A DNA stretch of 64,000 nucleotides from Komagataeibacter xylinus (GTDB lineage: Bacteria > Pseudomonadota > Alphaproteobacteria > Acetobacterales > Acetobacteraceae): positions 62,001-126,000 of the forward strand of contig NZ_JARWSK010000007.1 of assembly GCF_031081985.1 (NCBI RefSeq). Reading direction: 5' to 3'. Both the position numbers and the translations under genes were made by a program. The number at the start of each line of letters is the position of its first letter. Position 1 is the first letter of the stretch. This document shows, in pieces, positions 18,407 to 26,606 of this stretch. The notes under the pieces were generated by a model. It did not search any database. It was given only the letters and a program-made list of their open reading frames with translations, and was not told the origin of the DNA.

Positions 18407-20236
18407 ATGAACGTGAAAGACTCCGTACTCCCCCCCGATACCCGCCCCATGCCCGCGCTGGCACGCTACCGCACGCGCCCGCTGGGGTTCATTTTCCATT
18501 ACGTGCTTCTGCATGGCCGGTGGCACGCCATCATCGTCAGCGCGATTGCGATCGCGGTGGCGTGCAACGTGGGCATGTCGGCCATCATCCGTCATCTGGT
18601 CAATGGCATGACCGAGGGCGGGCGGGGCATGGGAGCAGTCTGGGTATCCATCGGACTGTTCTGCGCCACCATCATCTGCGACAACGCGGCCTGGCGGGTG
18701 GCGGGGTGGATGGCCTCGGGCGTGTTCGTGCGCGTGGGCGGCGATGTGCGCGGCGACCTGTTCCGCTACCTCAGCGGGCATGACGCGACCTATTTTGCCG
18801 ACCGGCTTTCCGGCGCGCTCGCGGCTCGCGTTTCGGCGGCGGCAGGCGCGGTGGTGGCGCTGGAGAACATGGCGGCATGGAACCTGCTGCCTTCGGTGCT
18901 GAACCTGTTCCTCGCCATCATCACGCTGGGCACGGTCAGCCCGTTGATGGCGGCGGTGCTGGTGGGCATGACGCTGCTGCTGGGGCTATGCATCTACCTG
19001 CTGGCGGGCCATGGGCAGGAGATGCACCTGGCCTACGCGGCGGAAGCGGCGGAGGTGGATGGCGAGATGCTGGACGTTATGCAGAACCTGCCCCTTGTGC
19101 GCGCGTATGGCATGATGGGGGTGGAGCATGGCCGCATGCGCCAGCGCATCCGTGGCGAGATCGGGCTGCATACGCGCTCGCTGCGCTATATGGAAAAGCT
19201 GCGGATGATCCATTCCGTCGTCACCGCCTTCATGACTACGGGGCTGTTGCTATGGGCCGTGCTGCTGTGGCGCATGCACCGCGCCACCACGGGCGATGTG
19301 GTGATGGTGACCACGCTGGGCTTCCTGATCCTGAACTGCACGCGCGACCTGGCCTTTTCCATGGTGGAGGCGATGAAGCACGTCACCCGCCTGGCCGAGA
19401 CGCTGGGCCACCTGCTGGTGCCGCATGAGGGCAGCGGCGTGGCCGAGACGGTGGTGCTGCCGCCCGCAATGCTGCGCGGGCATGTGCAGTTGCGTGATGT
19501 CAGTTTTGCCTATCCCGGTGGCGCGCCTGTGCTCTCGCATTTCAACCTCGACATTCCCGCAGGCATGCGCGTGGGGCTGGTGGGGGTGTCGGGCTCGGGC
19601 AAAAGCACGGTGCTGGCCCTGTTGCAGCGCCAGCGCTTCGTGCAGGCGGGGGCGGTGGAACTCGATGGCGTCAATATCCTTGAACTTGACGAGGCCAGCC
19701 TGCGCGCTGCCATGGCCGTGGTGCCGCAGGAGGTGTACCTGTTGCGCCGCTCGGTGGGAGAGAACATCCGCTATGGCCGCCCCGATGCCACCGATGAGGA
19801 GGTGAAGGCCGCGGCTGAAGCGGCGGGCTGCACCCGTTTCATCAACGCCATGCCGCAGGGGTTCGCTACCGTGGTGGGGGAGCGGGGGGTCATGCTCTCG
19901 GGCGGGCAGCGCCAGCGCCTGGCCATTGCGCGCGCCTTCCTGCGCAATGCGCCCATCCTGATCCTTGATGAAGCGACCAGCGCGCTTGATGGGGAAAGCG
20001 AGCGCCATGTCCATGCCGCCCTTGAGCGGCTGATGGTGGGGCGCACGGTCATAGCCGTCGCCCACCGGCTTTCCACCCTGCGCGGATTTGACCGGATCGT
20101 GGTGATGGAGCATGGCCATATTGCCCAGACGGGCACCATGGCCGAACTTGAGGCCGTGCCCGGCCCGTATCGTGACCGGCTGCTGGCGACAGGCGACCTG
20201 CTGGCCCCCGTGCCGGGTCTTTCGCCCCTGTCGTGA
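18407..20236 (+). CDS. ABC exporter, fused permease and ATPase
   Basis: 609 residues from ATG 18407 (18383 also possible). The N-terminal transmembrane domain has about six helices (first at ~40-62), and the C-terminal nucleotide-binding domain contains Walker A GVSGSGKST, Q-loop VVPQEVYL, signature LSGGQRQRLAIARA, Walker B ILILDEATSALDG and H-loop AVAHRLST. It is a type IV exporter of the MsbA/LmrA kind and works as a homodimer or heterodimer. Substrate cannot be read from sequence. It stands alone between DUF763 and fRMsr. A palindromic repeat follows the stop. Confidence 0.9.
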   Translation: MNVKDSVLPPDTRPMPALARYRTRPLGFIFHYVLLHGRWHAIIVSAIAIAVACNVGMSAIIRHLVNGMTEGGRGMGAVWVSIGLFCATIICDNAAWRVAGWMASGVFVRVGGDVRGDLFRYLSGHDATYFADRLSGALAARVSAAAGAVVALENMAAWNLLPSVLNLFLAIITLGTVSPLMAAVLVGMTLLLGLCIYLLAGHGQEMHLAYAAEAAEVDGEMLDVMQNLPLVRAYGMMGVEHGRMRQRIRGEIGLHTRSLRYMEKLRMIHSVVTAFMTTGLLLWAVLLWRMHRATTGDVVMVTTLGFLILNCTRDLAFSMVEAMKHVTRLAETLGHLLVPHEGSGVAETVVLPPAMLRGHVQLRDVSFAYPGGAPVLSHFNLDIPAGMRVGLVGVSGSGKSTVLALLQRQRFVQAGAVELDGVNILELDEASLRAAMAVVPQEVYLLRRSVGENIRYGRPDATDEEVKAAAEAAGCTRFINAMPQGFATVVGERGVMLSGGQRQRLAIARAFLRNAPILILDEATSALDGESERHVHAALERLMVGRTVIAVAHRLSTLRGFDRIVVMEHGHIAQTGTMAELEAVPGPYRDRLLATGDLLAPVPGLSPLS

Positions 20237-20270
20237 ACAGTGTCCGCAACAATGCTTTGATAAAGAATGA

Positions 20271-20403
20271 TAAAAGTTTTCGGGGGCCGCCTTTTTTTTA
20301 AGGCGGCGTTCTCTGAAGCTTTTTGAAAAAGCTTCACCAAAAACGTCCTTATGATTTCTGGATCTTTTCCGAACTGACTTTTCATACAGTCTCTCATCAA
20401 ACA
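20271..20403. repeat. Palindromic intergenic repeat, copy 6, with accessory module
   Basis: Complete double-hairpin copy in 20271-20350: outer arm AAAAGTTTTCGGG, GCCGCC/GGCGGC hairpin (20286-20307), linker GTTCTCT, GAAGC/GCTTC hairpin (20315-20335), outer arm ACCAAAAACG. Then at 20376-20397 GACTTTTCATACAGTCTC, the accessory module shared with 2486 and 52424. It separates the ABC and fRMsr genes. Confidence 0.8.
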
Positions 20404-20416
20404 ACAAGGAAAACCC

Positions 20417-20887
20417 ATGCAGGCCCCAACCCACCGCATAGGCCCCGAAGACCTCGTGCCCATGGTGGCCTCCACTCTTGCGGGCGAGACGGACCTGATC
20501 GCCAACATGGCGAATATCGCAGCCCTCGTGTTCGAGGCGCTGCCAGACCTCAACTGGGCCGGATTCTATCTGTGGAAGGACGGCATGCTGGTGCTCGGGC
20601 CTTTTCAGGGGCGGGTGGCCTGCACGCGCATTGCGCCGGGGCGGGGCGTGTGCGGCACGGTCGCGCGCGAGCGCAGGACGCAAATCGTGCCTGACGTGCA
20701 CGCCTTTCCCGGCCATATCGCCTGTGACGCCGCCTCTGCCGCCGAGATTGTGGTGCCTGTCCTGCACGGGGAACGGCTCGTGGGCGTGCTGGATGTGGAC
20801 AGCCCCCGCCGCAACCGTTTCACCCCAGCGGACCAGCACAGGCTCGAGCAGGTCGTGGCGCTGCTGGTGGGCAGGATCACGCCCTGA
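20417..20887 (+). CDS. Free methionine-(R)-sulfoxide reductase
   Basis: GAF-fold enzyme reducing free Met-R-sulfoxide; cytoplasmic. 156 residues, the usual size. Signature stretches NWAGFYLW, LVLGPFQG, RGVCGTVARE, DVHAFPGHIACDAAS and EIVVPVL. The three conserved Cys (~69, 79, 103) include the catalytic pair. ATG 20417 has AAGGA ~8 bp upstream. Flanked on both sides by palindromic repeats, which suggests its own transcription unit. Together with the peroxiredoxin it adds to oxidative-damage repair. Confidence 0.93.
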   Translation: MQAPTHRIGPEDLVPMVASTLAGETDLIANMANIAALVFEALPDLNWAGFYLWKDGMLVLGPFQGRVACTRIAPGRGVCGTVARERRTQIVPDVHAFPGHIACDAASAAEIVVPVLHGERLVGVLDVDSPRRNRFTPADQHRLEQVVALLVGRITP

Positions 20888-20933
20888 TCAGGCAGGCATG
20901 CCCTGCGTGCCTACCAGAACATCAAATTCAAGG

Positions 20934-21013
20934 AAGTTTTTGGTGAAGCTTTTTTCAAAAAGCTTCGAAGAACGCCGCCTTTTTTAAAAAAAGGCGGTAC
21001 CCGAAAACTTTTA
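20934..21013. repeat. Palindromic intergenic repeat, copy 7 (reference copy)
   Basis: Cleanest copy: outer arm AAGTTTTTGGTG, hairpin GAAGC...GCTTC (20945-20966), linker GAAGAAC, hairpin GCCGCC...GGCGG (20974-20997), then the complementary arm CCCGAAAACTTTTATT. The whole unit can fold as a three-way junction: two hairpins closed by the outer arms. It sits between the convergent fRMsr and retropepsin-like genes. Confidence 0.85.
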
Positions 21014-21068
21014 TTATTGCTTATCAATGCGTTATTTTCCGGCATTCTTTTCAGGTCGCCGGTCACGT

Positions 21069-22202
21069 TCATTGTTTTTGGTCAGTCCGCAGGGCGGGAT
21101 GAGGCTGCATCGGCTCGCCCGGCGTGGCGGGTGCGGGCGGTGTGTCTGTCAGCCGGGCAATGGCCGTGCGGGTGGTGAGCATGCCGTGGGCGGCCTGGCC
21201 GTGGTCATCGGGTATGTCGGCCTGGGGAGTCATGTACATCATGCCCTGCGGGAAAGCCATGAGCACGCGCCTGCGCCGCAGGAAGTTCATGCCCAGCACG
21301 CTGTAGCTGGTTTTTTCCACATTCACGTCCAGCGGCAGGTCATGCCAGCCACCAATGGCAATATTGTCAAAATGGTGCCTGCGTCCGTTCAGGATCTTGC
21401 CTGCATTGGTCCGAACGTGAATGTCATCATGCAATATGGCGGCGGTCAGGCCCAGCGCCCTGGCATCCTTGCGTGAAAGCGAGGACATGTCCGCCCCCGG
21501 TTCGACCTCCATGCGCGTGCCCTGCGTGCCCACCTGCATGCTGATGCCGGTCATGCGCCCACGGCGGTCGGGTTGCAGGGGCAGGGCCATGCTGTCCGGC
21601 CCGAGCCAGTCCTGCAATGGCGGGCAGCCGGGCTGCGTGCTGGCAACGAACAGCACCATGACGCGGGCGGGGAAATCAAACAGCACATCGTAATTGCCCA
21701 GTATGTCGTAGCCGATCACGCCGAGCACGGGCTGGTTACTGAGGCGGGGCTGGTGCGTGCCCTCGATCAGGGCGGGCACGTCATCGGCCCGGCCGTTGCT
21801 GATGCGCAGGTCATGCAGCACCGTGGTGTAGGTGGTGTCGACGCCTGCGATGGTCTGGATGCTGATGGCTGACAGAACGGGAAAGGTCGTATCGTTGGGC
21901 GCGTAAATGCCCACCTCGTCCTGTGTGACGCTGACATAGGCCAGTCCGGTCATGTCATTGAACGTGGCGGGAATGATGGGGCTGCCGCTATTGGTCAGCA
22001 GCGGGGCCGCGATGACATGGGTCAGGCAGGCGGCGGGCAGGCCATAGCGCAGCGCGGGCGCGGGAGGCGGGGCGTGCCGGGCGGCATGGGCGGGCGGGCT
22101 GCCTGCAAGGGCAAGCAGCGCGGCGCCCGCACGCACAAGCCGTGCCGCGCGCGGGTCAGTCCGGCTGGTCCGTGAGGTATTCCGCCATCCCGGCATTTTC
22201 AT
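21069..22202 (-). CDS. Secreted tandem retropepsin-like protein lacking catalytic Asp
   Basis: About 377 residues from ATG 22202. Signal peptide ends ...GSPPAHA-A (~40). Two successive aspartyl-protease-like halves: half one has SPIIPATFND and ends GVIGYDILGNYDVLFDFP; half two has GISMQVGTQ, VEPGADMSSLSRKDARALGL and VLGMNFLRRRRVLMAFP. These mirror the flap and hydrophobic elements of retropepsin-like domains, but the DTGA loop reads EPGA in half two and is unrecognisable in half one, so hydrolysis is unlikely. The start overlaps the upstream channel gene by 47 bp, so translation is probably coupled. Confidence 0.7.
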   Translation of the reverse strand: MKMPGWRNTSRTSRTDPRAARLVRAGAALLALAGSPPAHAARHAPPPAPALRYGLPAACLTHVIAAPLLTNSGSPIIPATFNDMTGLAYVSVTQDEVGIYAPNDTTFPVLSAISIQTIAGVDTTYTTVLHDLRISNGRADDVPALIEGTHQPRLSNQPVLGVIGYDILGNYDVLFDFPARVMVLFVASTQPGCPPLQDWLGPDSMALPLQPDRRGRMTGISMQVGTQGTRMEVEPGADMSSLSRKDARALGLTAAILHDDIHVRTNAGKILNGRRHHFDNIAIGGWHDLPLDVNVEKTSYSVLGMNFLRRRRVLMAFPQGMMYMTPQADIPDDHGQAAHGMLTTRTAIARLTDTPPAPATPGEPMQPHPALRTDQKQ

Positions 22203-23127
22203 CGAGGGGGGATTCGGTCTGGTCAAAGCGGGTGTAGTCAACGGTAATCCGCCCATCTGGCCCGGCGTTGATGATATCGACAAAGCGGTGATTATACAGC
22301 ATGCGGTCAAATCCGTAAGCGGAGCGTGCGAAAACGGTCTGGCCCGAGGCCTCGTCGGTGCCAGTCAGGCTGACGATGATTTCCGCCTCCTGTGCCGCAA
22401 GGTCGTTTTCCGTCAGGCCATAAAGCGGGCTGTCGGTGTTGATGACATGGGTGGGCGTGCAGGCAAAGCGCAGCACCGGCACATGCGACTGCTGGAGCGC
22501 AAGCGGGTCGAACTGCCGAACCACCCGGCCTGATGGCGTGTGAATGAGGCGGGCAAGTGCAAACTCCACATCCACTGACAGGATGGGGCTGCGGCGGCAG
22601 TTGGCAATGCGGATGTCAAGGTGAAGGTGGCCGCCTTCCGCAAGGATCAGCGCCTTGTCACTGAACATGACCCGCGCGCGCGGGCGTGAAAAACGCGCGA
22701 AGATGAGGCCCGTGGCCAGGGCGTTGATCATCATGCCGCCCAGCACTTCTACGGTCGCGATCATGTTGGCGGTGCGGCTCACGGGCACCATGCCGCCATA
22801 GCCCACGGTCGAGAGGGTCTGCACGCTGAAGAAGAAGAAATCAGCGAAACTGTGCGGGGCAGCTCCCTTGATGCCCTGGCTGTCAGCCATGTACAGCAGC
22901 GCGAAAAGGAGATTGACCCCCACGTAAACCAGCAGTGAGCTGTAAAAGAACGTGCGCCACGGCGCGGTGAGGGCATGGTGGTAGAAATCGGACCAGATGC
23001 GGTCCACGTGCCCCACGCGCACGATGGTGTCGTGGCCCTGGTCCTCGATCTTGTGAAGGGATGGCGGCCTGTCGCCTGCCGGGGGGCTGGGGCGTGGGGG
23101 CGTTTGTGGCCCGGCGTCCTGTGCCAT
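22156..23127 (-). CDS. Inward-rectifier potassium channel (KirBac family)
   Basis: 323 residues from ATG 23127 (AGGA ~6 bp upstream). Slide helix region WSDFYHHALTAPW, outer helix FFYSSLLVYVGVNLLFALLY, pore helix and filter VQTLSTVGYGG (K+ signature TVGYG), inner helix ATVEVLGGMMINALATGLIFARFSRP broken after ALATG, then a cytoplasmic immunoglobulin-like domain (ARVMFSDKALI, LHLDIRIANCRRSPI, VEFALARL). Forms a tetramer in the inner membrane. Its 3' end overlaps the retropepsin-like gene. Confidence 0.92.
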   Translation of the reverse strand: MAQDAGPQTPPRPSPPAGDRPPSLHKIEDQGHDTIVRVGHVDRIWSDFYHHALTAPWRTFFYSSLLVYVGVNLLFALLYMADSQGIKGAAPHSFADFFFFSVQTLSTVGYGGMVPVSRTANMIATVEVLGGMMINALATGLIFARFSRPRARVMFSDKALILAEGGHLHLDIRIANCRRSPILSVDVEFALARLIHTPSGRVVRQFDPLALQQSHVPVLRFACTPTHVINTDSPLYGLTENDLAAQEAEIIVSLTGTDEASGQTVFARSAYGFDRMLYNHRFVDIINAGPDGRITVDYTRFDQTESPLDENAGMAEYLTDQPD

Positions 23128-23283
23128 GGCGTGTCCTGCCTGCGCGTGTGGTGTGGGGCCAGGACAGATCGGCCTGACAAACTTTGTAATATGACATGCG
23201 CCCCGGCGGGGCAACGCCCTGCATGATAGAGAGGGGCGTGCGCCCGTCGCATATCCATGCATACCCGCCCGGCAGGAGACCCC

Positions 23284-24183
23284 ATGGCAGAGCTGACCCC
23301 CGACGAGATGGAACACATGGCCACCACGCTGGAAGGCACGGGCCGCTACCGCGTGCTGCGCCCGCTCGCCCCGCGCGTGCTGGCCGAATACCCGCCCGAG
23401 CCGGGCACCCGGCTGGGCATGTTCCTTGATCTCGAGACCACGGGGCTGAGTGCGGCGAAGGATGAGATCATCGAATTCGGCATCGTGCCCTTTGTTTACA
23501 CGCTGGATGGACGGATTCTGGGCAGCCTCGAACCGTTCAGTCGCCTGCGTGAGCCTTCCCGCCCCATTCCGCCCCAGATCACCACGCTGACCGGCATCAC
23601 CCCGGCCATGGTGGTGGGCCAGTCGGTCACGCCGGAGGAGGTAGCCAGTTTCGTGGCGCCTGCCTCACTTATTATCGCACATAATGCAGATTTTGACCGC
23701 AAATTCGCCGAGCGTTTTACCCCGGCCTTCACCACCAAGCCCTGGGCATGCTCCATGAAGGACGTGGACTGGGCGGCGGAAGGCTTTGAAGGGCGCAAGC
23801 TGTCCTATCTGGGCATGCAGGCAGGGTTCTGGTTTGACGGGCACCGCGCGGTGGATGACTGCCAGGCGGGCATTGCCATTCTTGACCGGGTGCTACCGAT
23901 GTCAGGCCAGCCTGCCCTTGCGGCATTGCTGGAAAATGCCCGGCAGGTGCGCTGCCGCATCTGGGCGGAAAACGCGCCCTATGAGTTCAAGGACCAGTTG
24001 CGCCAGCGCGGCTACCGGTGGAATGACGGTACGGATGGCAATCCGCGCGCGTGGTCTATCTCCCTGCCCGAGGCGGAGGTGGAGGCGGAACTGGCCTATC
24101 TGAAAGCGGAGGTCTTTGCCCGCCCGGTGGATCTGCCGGTGACGCGGATCACCCCGTGGGACCGGTTTTCCACCCGTTGCTAA
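23284..24183 (+). CDS. DEDDh 3'-5' exonuclease (DnaQ-like)
   Basis: 299 residues from ATG 23284 with AGGAG 5-6 bp upstream. Exo I MFLDLETTGLS (Asp, Glu), Exo II LIIAHNADFDRKF, Exo III HRAVDDCQAG (His, Asp): the DEDDh quartet is intact. After the nuclease domain there is a ~100-residue tail with WAENAPYEFKDQLRQRGYRW, which resembles a segment found in alphaproteobacterial proteins annotated as 3'-5' exonuclease. Probably DNA repair or RNA turnover, not the replicative epsilon subunit. Confidence 0.9.
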   Translation: MAELTPDEMEHMATTLEGTGRYRVLRPLAPRVLAEYPPEPGTRLGMFLDLETTGLSAAKDEIIEFGIVPFVYTLDGRILGSLEPFSRLREPSRPIPPQITTLTGITPAMVVGQSVTPEEVASFVAPASLIIAHNADFDRKFAERFTPAFTTKPWACSMKDVDWAAEGFEGRKLSYLGMQAGFWFDGHRAVDDCQAGIAILDRVLPMSGQPALAALLENARQVRCRIWAENAPYEFKDQLRQRGYRWNDGTDGNPRAWSISLPEAEVEAELAYLKAEVFARPVDLPVTRITPWDRFSTRC

Positions 24184-24189
24184 TAGGGA

Positions 24190-24378
24190 ATATTTTTTGG
24201 GAAAAATCTTCACCAGAAACGTTTATTATTTTCAGGTAATAAAAATATAATTTAAACTATATAAAACAATACATGATATAATAAAAATATATTTTATAAG
24301 TATTGATATGAAAAAAGAAAAAAGTTTTTGGTGAAGCTTTTTTCAAAAAGCTTCAGAAAACGTAGCGCCCGGAATTTT
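24190..24378. repeat. Palindromic intergenic repeats, copies 8 and 9 (partial)
   Basis: Two single-hairpin fragments flank an AT-only stretch (24232-24310). At 24190-24230 there is a half copy (ATCTTCACCAGAAACGTTTATTA). At 24320-24360 there is AAAGTTTTTGGTG plus the intact GAAGC...GCTTC hairpin, then GAAAACG. No coding potential in this 195-bp gap. Confidence 0.7.
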
Positions 24379-24630
24379 TTACGGACCACCAAAGAACGCA
24401 TCCCCCATGTAATCAGGCGGCCCGCCATCCAGCCCTTCGGCCTCGAAGCCATCATTGTAAGGGCCTGAATAATACCCCATGCCGTAATTATGTTCATTCC
24501 AGTCATTATTGGTAATCATGGGGCCATCCGGGCCAGAAAGCTGCGGGCCTTCAGGCCCCGCGCAGGCACCCAGCGCCCCCAGTAGTGGCAGAAGCAGGCT
24601 CAGGCGCAGGGCGGTCTTGCGTGCGGGCAT
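24379..24630 (-). CDS. Small lipoprotein
   Basis: 83 residues. ATG 24630 with AGGA ~7 bp upstream. MPARKTALRLSLLLPLLGALGACAG: lipobox LGAC, Cys ~23. The mature part is short, Gly/Asp/Pro-rich (SGPDGPMITNNDWNEHN, MGYYSGPYNDG) and acidic. No family recognised. The ribosome site lies inside the end of the amidohydrolase gene (stop at 24642), so it is probably the last gene of that operon. Confidence 0.65.
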   Translation of the reverse strand: MPARKTALRLSLLLPLLGALGACAGPEGPQLSGPDGPMITNNDWNEHNYGMGYYSGPYNDGFEAEGLDGGPPDYMGDAFFGGP

Positions 24631-24641
24631 GAAGTTTCCTG

Positions 24642-26039
24642 TCATTTGCGGGGAAGGGGCTGGCCGGGCAGCGGGCCTGCAACCGGCTGGCCACGATGCC
24701 AGACTTGCCGGATCCGGTCCAGCGCGGCAGGCTCCATCGTGGGGTTGCCCTGCACCACCAGCAGGTCGGCCCACTGGCCGGGTGCTATGGTGCCCCGGTC
24801 GGTCAGGTGCATGAGGCGTGCGGCATCGCCCGTGGCCAGCGTAATGGCCTGCAGCGGCGTGAGCCCCGCCATGATGGACAGGCGCACTTCCCGATGTTCC
24901 GCAAAGCCGGGAATGCGCACGGGCGTAGCTCCTGAATCCGTGCCGAAGCCTGTGGGAATGCCCGCGCGGTACACCGCCATCAGGTTCTGCATGTTCATGG
25001 CCAGCGCGCGGTGGGCGGCGGCACTGAGCGGGGCGGCCAGCGTTCTGGCCCGCCAGGCGGGGTCGGCAAATTGCTGGCGCAGCGCGGGCGAGAGGCCGAA
25101 GGACAGGAAGGGGTCATCCAGCCATTCCGGGTGCTCGGCAAAGATGTAACCGGCCTCATCAAGCGAGAGCGTGGCAATATAGCCCGTGCCCTGCGTGCGC
25201 ATGGCGTTGAGCAGCGCTGGGTCTATGGGCCGGTCGCGCACGCCATGGGCCAGGATGTCCACGCCGGCCGCCACCAGTGCGCGGGCATCGGCCAGGTCAT
25301 GAATATGGGCCGCAATCCGCTTGCCCCGCGCATGCGCCTGCGCAATGGCGGCGCGGTAGATCGCAGGCCGCATCTTGGGCAGGGGGCGTGCGCCGGGCAC
25401 GCCGTTGCGGAAGTCATCCACCCACAGCTTGATCAGGTCCGTGCCTTCATCAACCATGCGGTCAACGGCGGCGCGCGTCTCGGCAGGTGTGGTGGGACGA
25501 AAGACCTGATCGGGGCCGATATGGAACATGTTTTCAGGCGGCACGCCATCGGGCGCGCCAATGCCCTGATCCACGCCAAACAGGTCGGCGCCCGGGTTGA
25601 GGCCCGCATGCTGTTCACGGCGCAGGTCATCGAACAGCGGCGAGCGGTTCAGCCCGAGGGCGACCACTGTCGTCACGCCATAGTGTTCGTACTGTGCGAG
25701 TTCGGAGAGGATATTGGCGCGGGTGTAGTTTTCCGCCCCGTTATGAGTGCCGCTGACCTGGCCCACATGGCTATGATCGGAAATCAGTCCCGGCAGCACG
25801 CTTGCGCCTGACAGGTCAAGCACGTGGGTCCGGGCGGGAGGCTTCAGCCCATGCCCCGTGGCGGCGATATGCCCGTTTTCGATCAGGATATCCGTATCGG
25901 CCTGCGCAGGCTGGCCCGTGCCGTCAATGACGGTGGTATGGCGCAGCAGCACAGGTCTTGCCGTCTGGGCATGGGCGGTGCCGCACAGGGCGGGCAGGCT
26001 GGCCAGGACGGCCATCAGGGCAGGGCGGAAGCGGGGCAT
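24642..26039 (-). CDS. Secreted amidohydrolase (imidazolonepropionase-like)
   Basis: 465 residues with a signal peptide ending AHA-Q (~25). Amidohydrolase superfamily: HTTVIDGTG start, binuclear metal site ISDHSHVG, KLWVDDF Lys, AAHIHD and ILAHGV His ligands, and FGTDSGA with the catalytic Asp. Members cleave imides, amides or cyclic peptides; the periplasmic ones often act as Xaa-Pro or carboxypeptidase-like enzymes. The substrate is unknown. Forms an operon with the small lipoprotein. Confidence 0.85.
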   Translation of the reverse strand: MPRFRPALMAVLASLPALCGTAHAQTARPVLLRHTTVIDGTGQPAQADTDILIENGHIAATGHGLKPPARTHVLDLSGASVLPGLISDHSHVGQVSGTHNGAENYTRANILSELAQYEHYGVTTVVALGLNRSPLFDDLRREQHAGLNPGADLFGVDQGIGAPDGVPPENMFHIGPDQVFRPTTPAETRAAVDRMVDEGTDLIKLWVDDFRNGVPGARPLPKMRPAIYRAAIAQAHARGKRIAAHIHDLADARALVAAGVDILAHGVRDRPIDPALLNAMRTQGTGYIATLSLDEAGYIFAEHPEWLDDPFLSFGLSPALRQQFADPAWRARTLAAPLSAAAHRALAMNMQNLMAVYRAGIPTGFGTDSGATPVRIPGFAEHREVRLSIMAGLTPLQAITLATGDAARLMHLTDRGTIAPGQWADLLVVQGNPTMEPAALDRIRQVWHRGQPVAGPLPGQPLPRK

Positions 26040-26126
26040 GCAGAACCTCCATCAGGCACGGGCAATAACGCAGTGTTGCCCATCGGGTGCGCCTGCGTCC
26101 ATTCACGTCCGTGCCGGTCAGGCGGT

Positions 26127-26456
26127 TCAGCCGGGCAGGCGCGTAGCCCCCCCTTCGATCAGGTCGGCAAAGGCATCCTGCACGTCGCCACTTTCAGGAA
26201 AGCAGACAAGAACGTCATCGCTTTCCGCTTTCGCCTCGCGCGCGGGCTTGACCACGCTCTCCCACTGGCGCGAAAGGGATGTGACCGTGCCGATTTCGGG
26301 TTCAACAAACTGCCATGACCCACCCTTGGCCGTTGACCCCATGACGGTGGTGAGCAGAAACACGCCCGCCTGGTCCGGCAGGGGCGTGGGCACGCGATGA
26401 AACTGGTAGAGCGTGCCGGATTTTCCAAACAGCGTGAATGAATTCCACGGTTCCAT
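26127..26456 (-). CDS. Conserved small protein of unknown function
   Basis: 109 residues from MEPWNSFTLF (ATG 26456). No signal peptide or membrane helix. A beta-rich N-terminal half (SGTLYQFHRV, GVFLLTTVM) is followed by an acidic helix region (DDVLVCFPESGDVQDAFADL). I do not recognise it. It is monocistronic-looking: 87 bp lie between it and the amidohydrolase start and 150 bp between it and the next gene. Confidence 0.65.
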   Translation of the reverse strand: MEPWNSFTLFGKSGTLYQFHRVPTPLPDQAGVFLLTTVMGSTAKGGSWQFVEPEIGTVTSLSRQWESVVKPAREAKAESDDVLVCFPESGDVQDAFADLIEGGATRLPG

Positions 26457-26606
26457 GAGCCTGTTATCTCCCTCGGTAGCGGGGCAGTATGGCATACTTC
26501 ACCATAATGGTGGAAAGGTGACGCAGGGCGTGCCGACACCATGACAGGCTACCCCGGATTGCATCCTGCGCTGCACCACTCCGCAACGCGCCATGTCAAT
26601 GGCGTG

